Origin: Eutypa lata
Taxonomy: Eukaryota > Ascomycota > Sordariomycetes > Xylariales > Diatrypaceae
Assembly: GCA_022661535.1 (NCBI GenBank)
Contig: JAKULF010000003.1
Coordinates: 310,001 to 374,000, forward strand
Direction of reading: 5' to 3'
Length of the DNA stretch: 64,000 bases
Shown: positions 17,422-29,951 of the stretch, piece by piece
How the letters are laid out: each line of letters starts with the position of its first letter
Numbering within the stretch: the stretch's first letter is position 1
Notes under the pieces: generated by a model
Told to the model about the DNA's origin: nothing
The model's database searches: none
What the model saw: only the letters and a program-made list of their open reading frames with translations
Position numbers and translations under genes: made by a program

Positions 17422-19189
17422 TCACGTCTTTCTAGGGAAAGGTCTTAGATAAACATCTAGAGCCGGCTTGTCCCTGAGGACATAACTTTTCTGACCTTGG
17501 AGCCAGTTGCTACTGCTTTCCGAAAGCCGCATGTCAAAATTCCAGACAAGCCGTGCTAATATCAACCTCATCTCAGCATAGGCCAGTTTCTGGCCAAGGC
17601 AGCTCCGATGTCCGACAAGGAACGGCTGTGAAGAATCAAAACGATCATTGGCGAACTTTGGATCCTCTCCGGTCCAACGCTCAGGTTTGAAGCTATATGG
17701 GTCTGTCCAGTACTCGGCTTTGTGGTTGATGGCCCATTGCCATACCGCCATGGTGGTCTGCATTTCGTCAGGGTCAATTGTCACTAGGTCACATTGTATC
17801 AAAAGCACTTACCCCCTCTGGGACGTGATGTCCAGCTACTTGTGTTCCTCCAGCCTTTGCCAAGCGTGGCATCCCATGTGGTGCTGGTGGATATCTCCTG
17901 AGGGATTCGTTGAGACAAGCAAGCATGTAAGGCAAATTCTGTACAGAGTGCAGAGTGATTTCTTCTTCATCCTTGAATGTGGACCGCACCTCTTGTGTTA
18001 CCCTTTCCAGAGTGCTTGGGTTGCTAGTGAGTAGAAATAATGCACCTAGGAGCAATGTCGCTGTTGTTTCAGAACCCGCGACTATGCGTGTACCGACATT
18101 AGCTGCAAGCCTTTCTACGCTCAGGCCCTGTTGTTGACTGATATTAGCACCGGGTATCCTGTTTAGTTGAGACGTGGCATACTTTTTCAATGAGCCCTTG
18201 CAGAAAATCAGGCCTTCCACCGGCCTTTCCAAGCTCCATTCTCTCTTCAACTTTTTGACGTGTCAGTTGCCGGTGGGCTTCATATCCCGCCTGTGCTTTT
18301 TCAATCGCCCACTGTATCACCGGCATCAAACCAACATACCCTGCCGCCTGCGCCCATGCGCCTTTCTTCACAGTGTCGGTAATCATACTAATCCAGGGGG
18401 TGTAGGAGGCATTCTCCAGACACTGGAAGTCCGATCCAAAACACAACTTCCCAATAATATCGAAGGTGGTCCAATTGAACCACGCGGCCATGTTCAAGGC
18501 CTTATTGCCGCCATCACAACGTTCGTGAAGTCGCTGGACCAATAGATCGACATAACCTTCAATGACGTGTTCCTGGGCTTGTAAACTCCGGTCGCTGAAT
18601 CCCGAGGCCAACCATCGACGTGATTTGGTATGCTCTGCTTGGTCTTCAGAGATGAAGGAGCGCGGAGCGGATTTTACAAAGAGGTAGAATCTCAGGTCTT
18701 TGGGGTTCTCGTCGCCTGTACCAGGGTGTCCATATATGTCTTTCCAGGCCTCCGCTGCTGTAAATGCAAGTTCTGACGGTCCTATACGCACGACAGGGCC
18801 GTATTTCGCTTGCAGGCTCGGGATATCGAAGGCTACTGTTCCGCGCAGAGTAGCCGCAGCTCGGGGAAATGGTGTGATGCGCCACTAACATGTTCAGGGT
18901 CAGCAATCATTGAGACGACTGCTAGGGTGAAGGGATGATCGCAGATCCATCTCAGGAGGCGAACAGCCTCCAAGACTCTTTGGTAGCTAATCCCTTCAAA
19001 AGTGCGCTGAAGAATTGAAAGAAAGCCCTGGAAGTAGTGACTTACTAGAAGAGGACCGGGAAAGGAACGTAATGGATGTAAGAAATAATTGTAGATCAAT
19101 TTGAGGGACAGGTAAACAATAAAACCAGTTATCAGTAAAGTCAGAACTCTAGCAATAAGGTGCAAAGCTTGATACACAAGATTCCACAT
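17422..19189 (-). CDS. Cytochrome P450 monooxygenase
   Basis: Four exons on the minus strand: 19189-19046, 18884-18183, 18127-17813 and 17757-17422. The introns are 161, 55 and 55 bp, all GT-AG and all phase 0, giving 498 residues. An N-terminal membrane anchor (residues 13-36) is followed by the proline-rich hinge HPLRSFPGPLL. The I-helix oxygen-binding motif AGSETTAT is at about 299, the ExxR pair is Glu356/Arg359, PERW is at 412-415, and the haem-binding motif PFLVGHRSCLG contains the Cys440 ligand. All key residues are present, so it should be an active ER-anchored monooxygenase. Sequence style (RIGPSELAF, AWKDIYG) is that of the CYP65/isotrichodermin-hydroxylase-like group common in secondary metabolism. 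The substrate is unknown. Confidence 0.93.
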
Positions 19190-22100
19190 GATGAAGAATG
19201 AAAATGATTAGGTAAGATTGTGTTAGGACCTTATTCTTGGTTAAGGGAGTCGTACACAAGATACACAAGGTATTACAACTGACTTTGGTGATTTAGGGGC
19301 TACGACTGCCGAGAGCTGATGAAGTAACTTCGGAAACGACGGGAAAGGTGGATAATAATATCTCTTGCAGAGGTATAGAGGTTAGGGTAGGGTTGCATCT
19401 GCTGTCCCCACGAATCTTGAGCAATCCACTGTATATCCGGGCCGCGAATGTGGGCTCTCCCAATCGCCAACCTGTCAGCTGATTGATACTCAAAGATCCC
19501 TGCACATGTCCACAGATCTTGCATATGCTTAGTACTTACGGATGGGACGTAAGGGATAGCAAGTCCCGGTGGAATGGCCATTGTTCCTTGAGTATACGCA
19601 TCATACCGACTTTACAAATCATAGAGAATATCAACTATCCTTACTCTGTTAGCTATTGGAGCAATTGAGGGTCAAAGCTGGAGTGGCGGATGGTATCAGT
19701 ATAAGGCGGCTTGGCTGGTCGTGTGTATATATAAGCAGACATTTCTCCCGCCTGTAGAGTAGCAGTTGTTGTTGTTACCTTGGCCAATCAAGCTCCTTAT
19801 CCTGCATTTCAGCATTAGGCACCCATCTTCACCGTCACGCAAACCCATCAAAATCCGTACTTTTTGCCATAGCCCCTAGAGCCTCATAATTCCTGGTAGA
19901 AGAGAGAGCTGGGATCAACTACCTAGCCAGGATACCCCCTTACATAAGTCCATACTCACCAGACAAGACCTCTAAGTACTTAAGTACACCACACGAAGTG
20001 GGGCTATGGAAGCCCCTATTCCTATCCAGTCTTCTCAATACCTCCTACGTTCATGGTTATAGAGTTGGACGTCGCTGACTCCTGTGTTAATACATTCATG
20101 TAGATTACCTGTACCAGAGTAAACCTTTCAACTTTAAGGAAGCCCGCACTCTTGCGAAGAGGATCGAAGCCATTAATGATAACTCCTATGCCATCTTTGA
20201 ACTGCAAGAGTATAGCATGCGCCAGTGGCTGTGAAGCCGCTAGCATGAAATAGAGGAGTCCGAAGACACTGTTCACATACCAGCTAAGATGGTATATAAT
20301 TTCTCTTTATTCGATTCCAGTGCATCTTCACACATAGTTCGTATTAGCGGTAACCATTGCAACTCTCTAACGCTTGTATCGGGGTGGAGAGCTATGTTGT
20401 CTAAGTCCTTTCGGAGGCAGACGGCTGTAGTTTAACTTTCAGAGACATGGCTCAGAAGACCGGAGTAAATCCTGTTCTAACGAGTGAGCCGGACCTCTCA
20501 CATGTATTTGATGTATTTGTATAACAGTGAGTAGAGAAGATGCCACGCTACTACCAAGCTTTCGGAATGGTTTCACAGCTCAGCGAGGATGTGTTCTACC
20601 CGGAAAGTATCATGAAAGCTCTTTCGTCTAGTGGGGGGCACTATGATATTAATCACGAGTGAGAATGTTTCTGTTTCCGTCTTAATCATCCGAGACACTA
20701 GCTTCAGCTGTGATATCTCTCCCAAGTTCTTCAGCAAGAATGATTAAGTCAAGCCAACAGACCTAAAAGACTGACCTTTAACATTGGTCACACAGCGGAT
20801 ACCTCTCTTTCATGGTTAAAAAGGAATCCCTCGTTGCTAAGTGATTTCCTTCCGTGGATGTCTTTCCAGTGCGAAGGCCTGTTGGTCTTCTTAGATGCTA
20901 TCGATTCTGAAAGCTCTACCCCTCTTTTCGTCTACATAGGTAGCACTAAAGGGCATGAATGCATAGTAACATAGAAACGTTACCCTATGATTCTTGGGTG
21001 AATCATTCTTTAAGAGCAAGCGCATGTTATTGGAGAGGTCAGTCCGTTACCTAACAAGCTCTATCAAGTGAAATTGAACCAGAGACTCAATTTGGCATGA
21101 CATGATTAAGATACACTGAAACACATCTCTATCCTACCCCGGACAGCAGGCTCATCATTCGCACCGGAGGTCGTGCATACTGTATGTGTAACATCCTGCA
21201 TAACTAGCCAACGAACAATGCAAGAAAATCCTCTTGAACCTTAAACAGAGCTTGACAACTGATTCAGCGATTCTGATCGGCAAAATTGTGCTACTCGAGA
21301 GAGGAGCTCCCTCCCTAGAGGGCTGCGCAACTGGAGCAGAGCGCGCCGCATCCGAGTGGAGGAGTCTTCTGAAAGGTGTGGGACCCCACATAGCGAAGAT
21401 ATGGAGGTCTACAGAACAGAATAATGCGGAGACTGCGTTGTAGTAGCTGTCCTTGAATACGCTTTTCTATAGCGTAGTGTTGCACCTTAATATATGCAGT
21501 GATAAGTGTTTGGATTCAACCAATGCGGCTCAAACATCCAACGTTCATATTCACCGACTCTTTAATCGTAAAGAAGAAATATATGCCATCGCACAAACAT
21601 TGCTCAGGTTGGCATAATATTACCTAAGTATATCACCACGATTGTCACTTGGTGATCTAATGGGTATGATTTGCGTCTGTGCTAGTTCCTAAGCTGTGGT
21701 CACATCCATCGTCTGAACTTGATCGGGTGCTATCTAGATAGTAATTACGGTGTAAGATATGATGGGGTGTTGCTTGGTCTTTCTTGTACGCTCTCGCGTG
21801 AGACATGTAGCCTGCAGATAATGGGTGCTTATCAGTATGTCGGCTGTGTACACAAGACAAGTCCTACCTAGTACTAAATCTACATTCGATCTTGATCCAG
21901 CGCACCCCTTACCTCGACCCATGGGTAAGGGGCCGAACGCGTCCGGTAATGGCCACTATTATCGTTTAAGGTCCGGGAGGATTCTGGGCCTTAGAAAACC
22001 TCATGTCAATCCGGGCTGTTTAATACAGAATTAATGGAAATGGGACTGTTCTTGCAGTAAGACTAGTTCTGATACATCTTTGAGATAAGGGCAAGTCTGA

Positions 22101-22554
22101 TGGTCACAGTCGTTGGTTTGACCATCAAGTGGAAAGGATCATTCACAGATATAGTACATGTAACATGTCTCCATTCATGTAAATAGCTATTATTATGTTG
22201 TATTTACATGTAAAATGCAAGATCTTTTATTATTGTAGTCACACTTGAGCTATTGACACTACGAGACAGTCTTGCCTTTTGTCACCTATTGTGTGATACA
22301 GTGATAGTCAATAGGGAAGAAAAGCTACAGAATAATTGGAGGTTAGGCCATGTGTGAGGTTACATGTTTCATTAAGCAATTTAGTGCGCTTTATTCTCCC
22401 TTTTTTATCTAAATTATCTTCTGGTATTATAGTCACTTCGGTGATGTATATCACCTATTACCTTCCAGCCTAAGCCAAATCTTCGTAGTCCTGTATCCTG
22501 CTGCCTGCCAAATGTAGCAGGGTCTCGCCATCGCTTTGTTCCCGCTTCGGTGGC
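19190..22554. other. Long intergenic stretch, no firm gene
   Basis: A spacer of 3.4 kb between the P450 and the rhodopsin-like gene. A minus-strand ATG frame at 19300-19581 (93 residues) and another at 20022-20276 have no recognised family. A TATATATAAG sequence near 19727 has no clear gene behind it. A perfect hairpin lies at 22176-22210. This could be decayed coding sequence, but nothing can be named. Confidence 0.45.
22176..22210. repeat. Short perfect inverted repeat
   Basis: CATGTAAATA at 22176-22185 and its exact reverse complement at 22201-22210 are separated by 15 nt. It would form a 10-bp AT-rich stem. No transposase or gene is attached. Confidence 0.7.
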
Positions 22555-24177
22555 TTAGTTCTCCGCACCTTCCAACGTATTAATAGACTGATCATTTACA
22601 GATGGTGCATCGTGAGCATGGCCAGTAGGAACTGCTGACATATCACCTGTCCCAATATACGGCATAGCACTTCCCCCTATCGTGTGGAGAGCCAGTGGAG
22701 GAGGTTCCTCATTGTGCCTCCCGTACCCAGATGAACCTTTTGAAATAATAGTGTCCAGTACATTCTTGTAAAGTGGGCGACAGATAGCGATTCCAATGCA
22801 GACCATGGTCACAGCTATTTCGGCGGCGGACCATATTATGAGTCCCACGGTGTCCTCTGTCAAATTCAGCTGTGAGTAGAAGAACACCATATGCTAGGGG
22901 GACGTCCTGTACTTCTGCGCTCGTGTCAGTAACTTGAAATATAGCACGAAGGGTTTGATTGAACGCCTTTATTCGCACAGTGGTAGTTGTATGGATGATA
23001 CGTGTTTCAGAAAGTATTTGTGCAACCAAGCAAGAAGATAGACTCTGTTAAACTGTCAGTTACTCACTTGACTTTAAAAATAAGTAATCAGGCATCCCAG
23101 AGTGATGTAGTACGTACGACAGGTAGTTTTCTCCAGAGATCCCAGCTACTTCAAATGTCCTCTTGATGCCGCATCCGCCAGCACTTCGTCCGTCAACGAC
23201 TTAACTATAGCAGTCCGGGTACTTCGTGGTAACCACTTACATCACCCCTAAGCTAAAGCTAGTAAGGATAGTAGACTTCTCCCGGCGACTCATAGGAAGC
23301 TTCCACATGAAGAACCAGGGGACGACGGCAAAGAAGAAGTCCACCACCACGCATATCACTAATCCGTGCTGCATTAGCGAGTTCTCGCCTTCAATTGTCT
23401 ATGTGAAACACGGAAGAACCCACCGCTTAACGAAGTCGCAGCCGGCGTCGGGTTGACCTGACAATAACCACCCGGGATGCGTCTGTCCCAAACATAAGAC
23501 GGCGGGGTACATCTATAATATGTTAGACTCATGGCGGTTCTGGCGACTTCCTATTTCTGAGAATGAACAGAAGTCCCCATTCCGTGCACCTGATTCAGAT
23601 GCTAAAATACTAACTACAGTCAAGGAGAGGTTAGATCAATGCTGCGGTTCAATGGTTGTGTCAATCGGGCGTACTAACCTTAAGCCACAAGACGAAAGCA
23701 ACGGAAATCGAAGATGCCATTAGGCTTACCATGGCTACCCATATAGACACATGGTGCCAGGGTTCCTGGACAATGCGCAGCAGGAACAGACCTAGCGACC
23801 ACTTAGCAACAGCCATTCCAAAAACAGCTGCAGTCTGTCCAAGTACCTCCCAGAAAATGGCTTTGGCCTCGTCATCGTCACTCTGTATATCCCATATATT
23901 CTGGCCGAAGCCGTAAGTGGCCGAGACGGTGGTAAAGGCCGTATAGAGCAACAAAAGCACCTTGTAGGATTCATGGATTTTGTTAGAACATACATAGCTA
24001 GGGGAATTCTGGTCGCAACAAACTCACAAAAGCAAGGCCATATACATAATCGTCAATCCCATACGACTTAACCACCACCACGCGTGTATAGGTACGGAGA
24101 ATGACGAAAACAAGGGACAAAGCTGTCATGGCCCACATTGCTGGGACCACCATGACACCATCACCACCTATAGGCAT
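22555..24177 (-). pseudogene. Rhodopsin-like fungal integral membrane protein, probably damaged
   Basis: A multi-exon seven-helix protein of the fungal rhodopsin-domain (Pth11/SAT4-like) type. Exon 1 (24177-24028) and exon 2 (from 23960) join cleanly over a 67-bp intron (...DDYVYGLAF / VLLLLYTAFTT). Later recognisable blocks are CTPPSYVWDRRIPGG (about 23510), CVVVDFFFAVVPWFFMWKL (about 23320), AGGCGIKRTFEVAG (about 23180) and TEDTVGLIIWSAAEIAVTM (about 22850), ending in a cytoplasmic tail. The junction before CTPPSY is out of phase with every plausible donor I found, and so is the one near NPTPAATS. The last junction needs a weak GTACTA donor and an intron of about 240 bp. So the gene is either mutated or uses unusual splicing. 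These proteins sit in the plasma membrane; the ligand is unknown. Confidence 0.7.
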
Positions 24178-24882
24178 TGTGGTGATAAGCAGGCACCTTT
24201 GTTAAAAGAAATTACAATATATAGCAGTGGGAATAACGGTTGGTTTCTGATAAATGGTAAGTTTGCAGGCGGGTTTCTCAAATTCTGGGATTAATCATGG
24301 CATTAGGGATTCCTGAGATGACTATAGACTCCCTTAATGTAGTCCCAGAAACCGCATGTCTGTAGAGGTATAAGCTGAGAAGATCGATTCACGGGAAAAG
24401 AGTAGCCCCAAGAAAGATCTTGTAGTATGTTGGGAACAAAAGCTCCTCCCTGGATGGTAGCACAACATACTGGATTACATGAATCCGCATGCTTCCTATT
24501 TAGCAACGACTAATGAAGGTTTCATGATAACCAACTTACATTACAGACCGTAGTAGTATGAAATCGCAGATGACGACAGATGCAATGCTGCAGGCCGCTG
24601 CTTTAGTCATGTATTCCGTTTCACAGCACAGCTGTGGCTATAGAATGGCATGATATACCAAAGCTGACGTGTCAAATGATCTGCCCTGCTGTGGCTACTT
24701 CGTAGGGTTTTGCAACCTAAGCGTCTGGGCAAGGATATAAGTTGTATCTTCGAGTTACCGACAGCCCACCTATTGCGATCTTCTATGGGCTGGATGTCAA
24801 AATACGAGATTCCTGAATTTCTGGCACTCGAAATGAACAAGGCAAGAGTTGGCACCAAGGACCGTGAGTTCAGTACGACACA
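24178..24882. other. Bidirectional intergenic region
   Basis: 705 bp between divergently oriented rhodopsin-like and P450 genes, so both promoters should lie here. I found no clear TATA pair or palindromic operator. Confidence 0.5.
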
Positions 24883-26826
24883 ATGCTACTTTCTTGGTTT
24901 CATGAGCCAGATGTGACAGAATGGGCGACAGAACATCTTATAATCACATTATTGCTCTGTGGCATTTTATCCGCAATTGGCTGGTGGGTAATATCAGAAT
25001 TCACATCACCACTGAGGCACTATCCCGGCCCTTTTCTTGCGAGTAAGTGACCTCGATGGCTACTTAAAGCTATAGGTAAACGGCACCTCCCAGTTTACAC
25101 TAATAGGATGGACGAACCTGTGGCGATTCGCAACGGTGCGAACCGGAAGCTACCACATCCACATCAAGAACGTTCACGACAAATACGGCCCAGTAGTACG
25201 TATTGGTCCCAACCTGTTGGATCTCGATGTGGCAGCACCCGAGCTCCCCAAGATGGTGTATGGATCGGATTTGAATTGGCGTAAAGTACTTAGCTATGAC
25301 CCCTGTCTCGGATGGGAAAGAAGCATCCCTATTAATACTGTCTGTGAATAGACTGAGTTCTACCAGAACAACAGCGCGGTCATCAACGGGAAGATAACAT
25401 ACCAGGTATTCAGCGAGACCGATCCAAGTAGCCACGCCCGAATGAAACGCCCTATCGCGAAATTCTTCTCCCAGGGCAACGTGCTAGCTAAGGAGCCCCT
25501 GATGGATGCGATCATTGGGGAAATGTGCCAGCATTTGGAGACACGGTACAAAGACAGTACCTGTGATCTTGGTGAATGGATTGCCTTTTGTAAGCCTGCT
25601 GTCCATACTAAAGTGGTATCTGAACAGTTAGAAACCGTTCCATTGACATGTAAGCTAGGTGCTTGGGATATTCTTGGTATGGTGGCATTCAGCCAGAAGT
25701 TCGGATATATGGACACGGGTCGCGATTTCGACGGATCTATCGCCACTGCCGACAAGTCCTTAGACTAGTAAGTGTCCCTCTCTGCTTCGGTTGTCCGGAT
25801 TTATTTGTCTACTTCGACCGAGTCTAACAAGCAGTCCTTTTGTAGTTTCGCTGCCGTGGGACAGATGCCGTTTCTAGACTACCTCCTGGATAAGAACCCC
25901 GTGTTCCGCATCGGCCCGCCAAACCTAGGAAACATCACCCGCATCGCGACGGAGCGCATGGTCGCGCGGCTTCAAGGCCAAAGGCCACCACGGCCTCTCG
26001 AATACGGAGAGGATATTCCTGATTACCTAGACCATTTTATTGCCGTCAAGGACGCGCACCCTGACGCCATCACCGAGACCGATATCGTCGTGTACCTTCT
26101 GACGACGCTGATAGAAGGCGCGGACACCACCGCAATCACGATCCGAGCCATCTTCTACTATGCGCTGCGCAACCCATCTGTATATTCCAGACTTGAAGAG
26201 GAGATACTCTCTGCTGACCTGAAAAGTTCTGCTGCGTCATATAGCTCCGCTAGAGCTTTACCATGTGAGTTAATCCAACGCAAGTCTTTCGAATGCAGTA
26301 GCCCAATCTAGCAGAAATCGAACGAATAATAAGTGAACAATAGCCTAACGAAGATCAAGATCTCGAAGCCGTAGTGCGCGAGAGCATGCGCATGCATCCC
26401 GCAGTCTGCATGCTCCTAGAGCGCTACGTACCACAACCGGGTCTTACACTCCCCAACAGCAACCAGTACATCCCGGCCGGCACCGCGGTGGGCATGAACC
26501 CGTATGTGATGGGGCGCAACCAATCGATCTGGGGTGCGGACGCAGACGAGTTCCGGCCGGAGCGGTGGCTCCGCCACGACGGCGAGGACGAGGTCTCCTA
26601 CCGCGAGCAGCTGCAGCTGTACCACGCCTTCGACCTGACGTTTGGCGGCGGGGCGCGCATCTGTCTCGGTCGCTACCTCGCACAGGCGGAGGTCTACAAG
26701 GTTGTCGCTAGCTTGGTCTGGAACTTCGAGATCGAGCTGGTGGATCCTAAGCGCGAGGGGGAGGTTGTGGGGAGCTGGTTTCCACGCCAAAAGGGTTTGG
26801 TTTGTAATCTTAGGAAACGTTCTTGA
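24883..26826 (+). CDS. Cytochrome P450, pisatin-demethylase-like
   Basis: Six exons: 24883-25042, 25107-25285, 25352-25589, 25659-25767, 25846-26264 and 26360-26826. They give 523 residues with consistent phase throughout. Intron 2 uses a weak GTACTT donor, but the joined sequence (DLNWRKTEFYQNNSA) fits the family. A membrane anchor at 18-40 precedes LRHYPGPFLA. Further motifs are RIGPNLLDLD, the I-helix EGADTT (319-324), ExxR Glu376/Arg379 and the haem loop FGGGARICLG with Cys470. All are intact, so an active ER-bound monooxygenase is expected. The style (SLDYFAAVGQMPFLDYLL) is that of the pisatin demethylase (CYP57)-like group, which includes detoxification and pathway enzymes. It is divergent from the rhodopsin-like gene upstream and converges on the dehydrogenase downstream. 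Confidence 0.92.
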
Positions 26827-27192
26827 GTTATGACCGTAGGTAGGGCAAGCTAGGGAGAAAGTAGAGGGATATTATAATGCCTATATGCGTGGTGAGACAC
26901 CCGGTAGATGCCTTTGCGGGAAAGTAATTCAATTTGAGTATGTTAATCTATCTTTCATATTGACCAGACAAGACATCTAGATATTGCCGGGTAGTGCCCG
27001 TCGTTCCTTGCAACCAACGTCGCAGCTCCTGGTGTTCCATTGCAATATAACATCACACCCTCAACTCACAGCAACGTAGCTGTAGTACTGCAACATTAAA
27101 CCTAAGCTTAAAAGTAAATCAGTAACCTTCATTAGGGAACCCGAAACAATATCCTTTCTGCCCCCCCCCCCCTGCTTCCCTCCCAACTTTCA
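26827..27192. other. Intergenic between convergent genes
   Basis: Short 3'-3' spacer with a run of 12 C at 27161-27172 and no coding sequence. Confidence 0.7.
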
Positions 27193-28523
27193 TCATCCCA
27201 CAAACTCGTCCAAATCCGTACTGTTCGCCATCGCCTCAACAGCCTCATAATTCCTCTTCAGCAGATCCATCTTCCCCCTGAACACGGCCATGCAGTCCGT
27301 ACCCAGGAGCAACCGCAAGGGTAGCACATCCTCCGACCCCTCCCCATCCCCCTCAATACCGCCAATCCCGGCCGCCATCCCAGTGCCTGTGACAACCTCG
27401 ACAATACGCCGCGCCGCCTTACCGGGATCGCCCCGCAGCGCCCCCGGCGTCTTCTCCATGTCGATCGTGTACCGCGTGAGGCGGTCGGCGGGCGTGTTCC
27501 TGTAGGGAAGTGAGACTACATTGCCTTCGCTACTACTGCTACCACTGCCACTACCACCATTACCGCCTTGCTTGTCGTTGCCAACATCATCATCATCATC
27601 ATCATCATCAACAGCCAAACCCCTCTTAGCAACCACACACGAGCTCGCGAACGGAGTCTGGAAGCCGCCCGGCTCGACGAGCAGCACGCGAACACCGAGG
27701 GGGCGGACCTCGTGCGCGAGCGACTCCGTCGCGCCCTCGAGGGCGAACTTGCTCGCTGCGTAGATGGCACGCCCGGGCCTCCCGATGAATCCGGCGGCGC
27801 TGGTTACGTTGACGATCGTGGCACTAGTAATAGGAGCGGGAGAGGAGACCGAGGACGATCCGGACCCGGACTGATGGAGATGGCGGGCCCGGAAGGAGGG
27901 CAGAGCCGCGCGGATGCAGCGGAGCGGACCGAGGAAGTTCGTCTCCATTTGCATGCGGATTTCTTCGTCGCTGTGTGGCCGACGCATAGCATAGCGTGAG
28001 ATGTGGTTAGCAGAGCAAAGCAGAGAGAGACACGAGAAAATAAGTTTCTCCTTTCCTCGGTAAGGATGAAATCCCCCAGAAGAAAAAAACAAGATAAATA
28101 AATCATAATTAGGTAGGTAGGTAGATAGGTAGGTAAGTAAGTAAGTAAGTACTCCCCAGGTCTCAGGTAGGGAACGAACCCAACGACCAAACCAAGTACG
28201 TAACTAAACTAACAAACTTACCTAATATCCTCCAGCGCCCCCAGCAGCGCCATGCCCGCGCAATTGACCAGGACATCGACCTCGTGGTGCTCGACGGCCT
28301 CGCGGACCAGGGCCTCGCACGTGTTCTCGGGCGCAGCTAGGTCGACTTCGAGCCAGACGCCACCGAGTGTCTCGAACTCGGGCTGTGCCGTGCGGGCCCG
28401 CGCGATGCTACGCGTCGTGCCGATCACTTTGGCCCCGGGAAGGGTCTGCAGTACGTCGTGGGATAGGGCGGCGCCGAGACCTGAGGAGGCGCCTGTTATT
28501 AGCCAGGATGTGTGGGGTGGCAT
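27193..28523 (-). CDS. Short-chain dehydrogenase/reductase with poly-Asp insertion
   Basis: Exon 1 is 28523-28222 and exon 2 is 27970-27193. The 251-bp intron is spliced in phase 2 (LEDI / S DEEIRMQ), giving 359 residues. Classical SDR features are all present: the NAD(P) loop TGASSGLG (10-17), NCAG (87-90), and the Ser158, Tyr171, Lys175 catalytic set (VTSAAG, YAASK). The C-terminal half has an insertion of eight Asp followed by a Gly/Ser stretch, encoded by a GAT repeat. It is probably a surface loop grown by repeat slippage. The substrate is unknown; related SDRs act on ketones, sterols or polyketides. An in-frame ATG at 28700 would add 59 low-complexity residues. The conserved domain begins right at 28523, so I prefer that start. 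It is a plausible partner of the neighbouring P450s. Confidence 0.88.
27585..27610. repeat. CAT/GAT triplet repeat inside the dehydrogenase
   Basis: Eight CAT units plus a partial unit on plus, read as eight Asp codons on the coding strand. Confidence 0.9.
28110..28151. repeat. GTAG/GTAA tetranucleotide tract in the intron
   Basis: Imperfect AGGTAGGTAG and AAGTAAGTAA units lie within the 251-bp dehydrogenase intron, which probably explains its unusual length. Confidence 0.85.
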
Positions 28524-29951
28524 GGTATGGTGGCATGTAGGTAGGTGCAGGTGGGAGATGGGAGATGGGAGATAGGGATGTTGTTGAGAATAGAATGGAT
28601 GTGAGTGACGTGACTGTTGATGTGAGGTAGGTAGGTAGGTATGTGGATGGGATAATGGATATCTTGTTAACGCCGGATGCCCGTGAGAGTAGATCCCCAA
28701 AGATCAGGTTTATGATGGAGGAATGCCGGCATTGCGCTCTTTATATATCCACGATTATCATCTCGAGGTCATCCCACCGTTGCCAGTATGCACTGCTTGT
28801 GGCTGCGGCTATAAGGTATAGGCGGTCGTGGACTATAGAAGGCGACCCGTAATTACGGTATTTAAGAGTAAAATGTTAGTCCAAGATGATAACTGTTAGT
28901 ATAATGACACGAGAGCAGTGCAGCATCTATCAGATGGTAACATTTAATATCCGGCCTTATCTCCGTGTTCTAACCCAGTGCCATGTAACTGGGCTACGAT
29001 CTCTAACTAACTAACTAATGGCCAATCATGTGCGGAGGGATTTGATGCTTACAGCCTATAGCCCAACTAAGAACAGTATAACTATCTAAGTGTCAGAGCA
29101 ACTTTCTCCATATCCTAGATTTCTAGATACTTATCTCGCCATCGGCATCTAACTAGGTAGATCCTAAGTTAGAATATCCCATACCAACAACAGCACCACC
29201 CTCATCATCACCCCTCTCGCCCACTACCATCAACCTCCACTTTCACGGTGTCTACATCACTCGCTCGCTGTATTGGTATGCTACGAGCATGGAGGAAGGG
29301 GGAAAGAGGGGCAGAGATATGTCGACATATTTAGGGGCTCCTTTCTACCATGTGTTTCTTTAAAATTTATATTAGAAATGTATGAGTTTAGAGGATGAGC
29401 CCCTTGCTCCATCCACCGAGATATTTCTACCTGATCTTACAACCATCTCTGCATTATGTAAGGTTTACAATATACATGCTCGTACAGCTTGTGTGTAATC
29501 AATACCTAGAGCTAGGTAGACATCTAGGATGGTCCCAATCATCGACCTTTAGAGAAAACAGTTCCTCTCCAAGGGCCAATAATAGTGATGAACCTCGCTT
29601 ACACTGCGCAGCATATTTTCATGTAATTTCTGAATTTCGCATTTTCCATTTCCGTTTTCCATTACGCTCCTAACCCCCTATGTATCATCCCATCTCATCT
29701 CATCTAGTCCGGTCTATCTATCCATCATGAACAAAACCGAACAACCAAGTCCAGTTATGGAAAAAAAAACCGAAAATTCATCTTCTTTGTTTCATTCGTA
29801 ATACATGCACATGCATACCTGTCTCCCTCCCTTCCTCGCCCCTTTCTACCACCACCCTAACCCACCCCCTTCCAAGAAGAAAAAAATGAAGCAATCCTGG
29901 CGCCATGTAGAAAACCATAGAACTGACTAAAACGTTATCGTATCGAATCGA
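28524..29951. other. Intergenic, no gene seen
   Basis: 1.4 kb holding the dehydrogenase promoter and the 3' flank of the J-protein gene. It contains short CATCT and A-run simple repeats near 29690 and 29760, and no gene. Confidence 0.6.
28740..28747 (-). promoter_or_regulatory. TATA box for the dehydrogenase
   Basis: TATATAAA on minus, 217 bp upstream of the preferred ATG and 40 bp upstream of the in-frame ATG at 28700. The longer transcript probably includes both starts. Confidence 0.45.

Noticed and set aside
28524..28700. 59-residue N-terminal extension of the dehydrogenase as coding
   Set aside because: His/Pro/Tyr-rich low complexity, while the SDR fold begins exactly at the 28523 ATG. 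The extension is possible but not supported.
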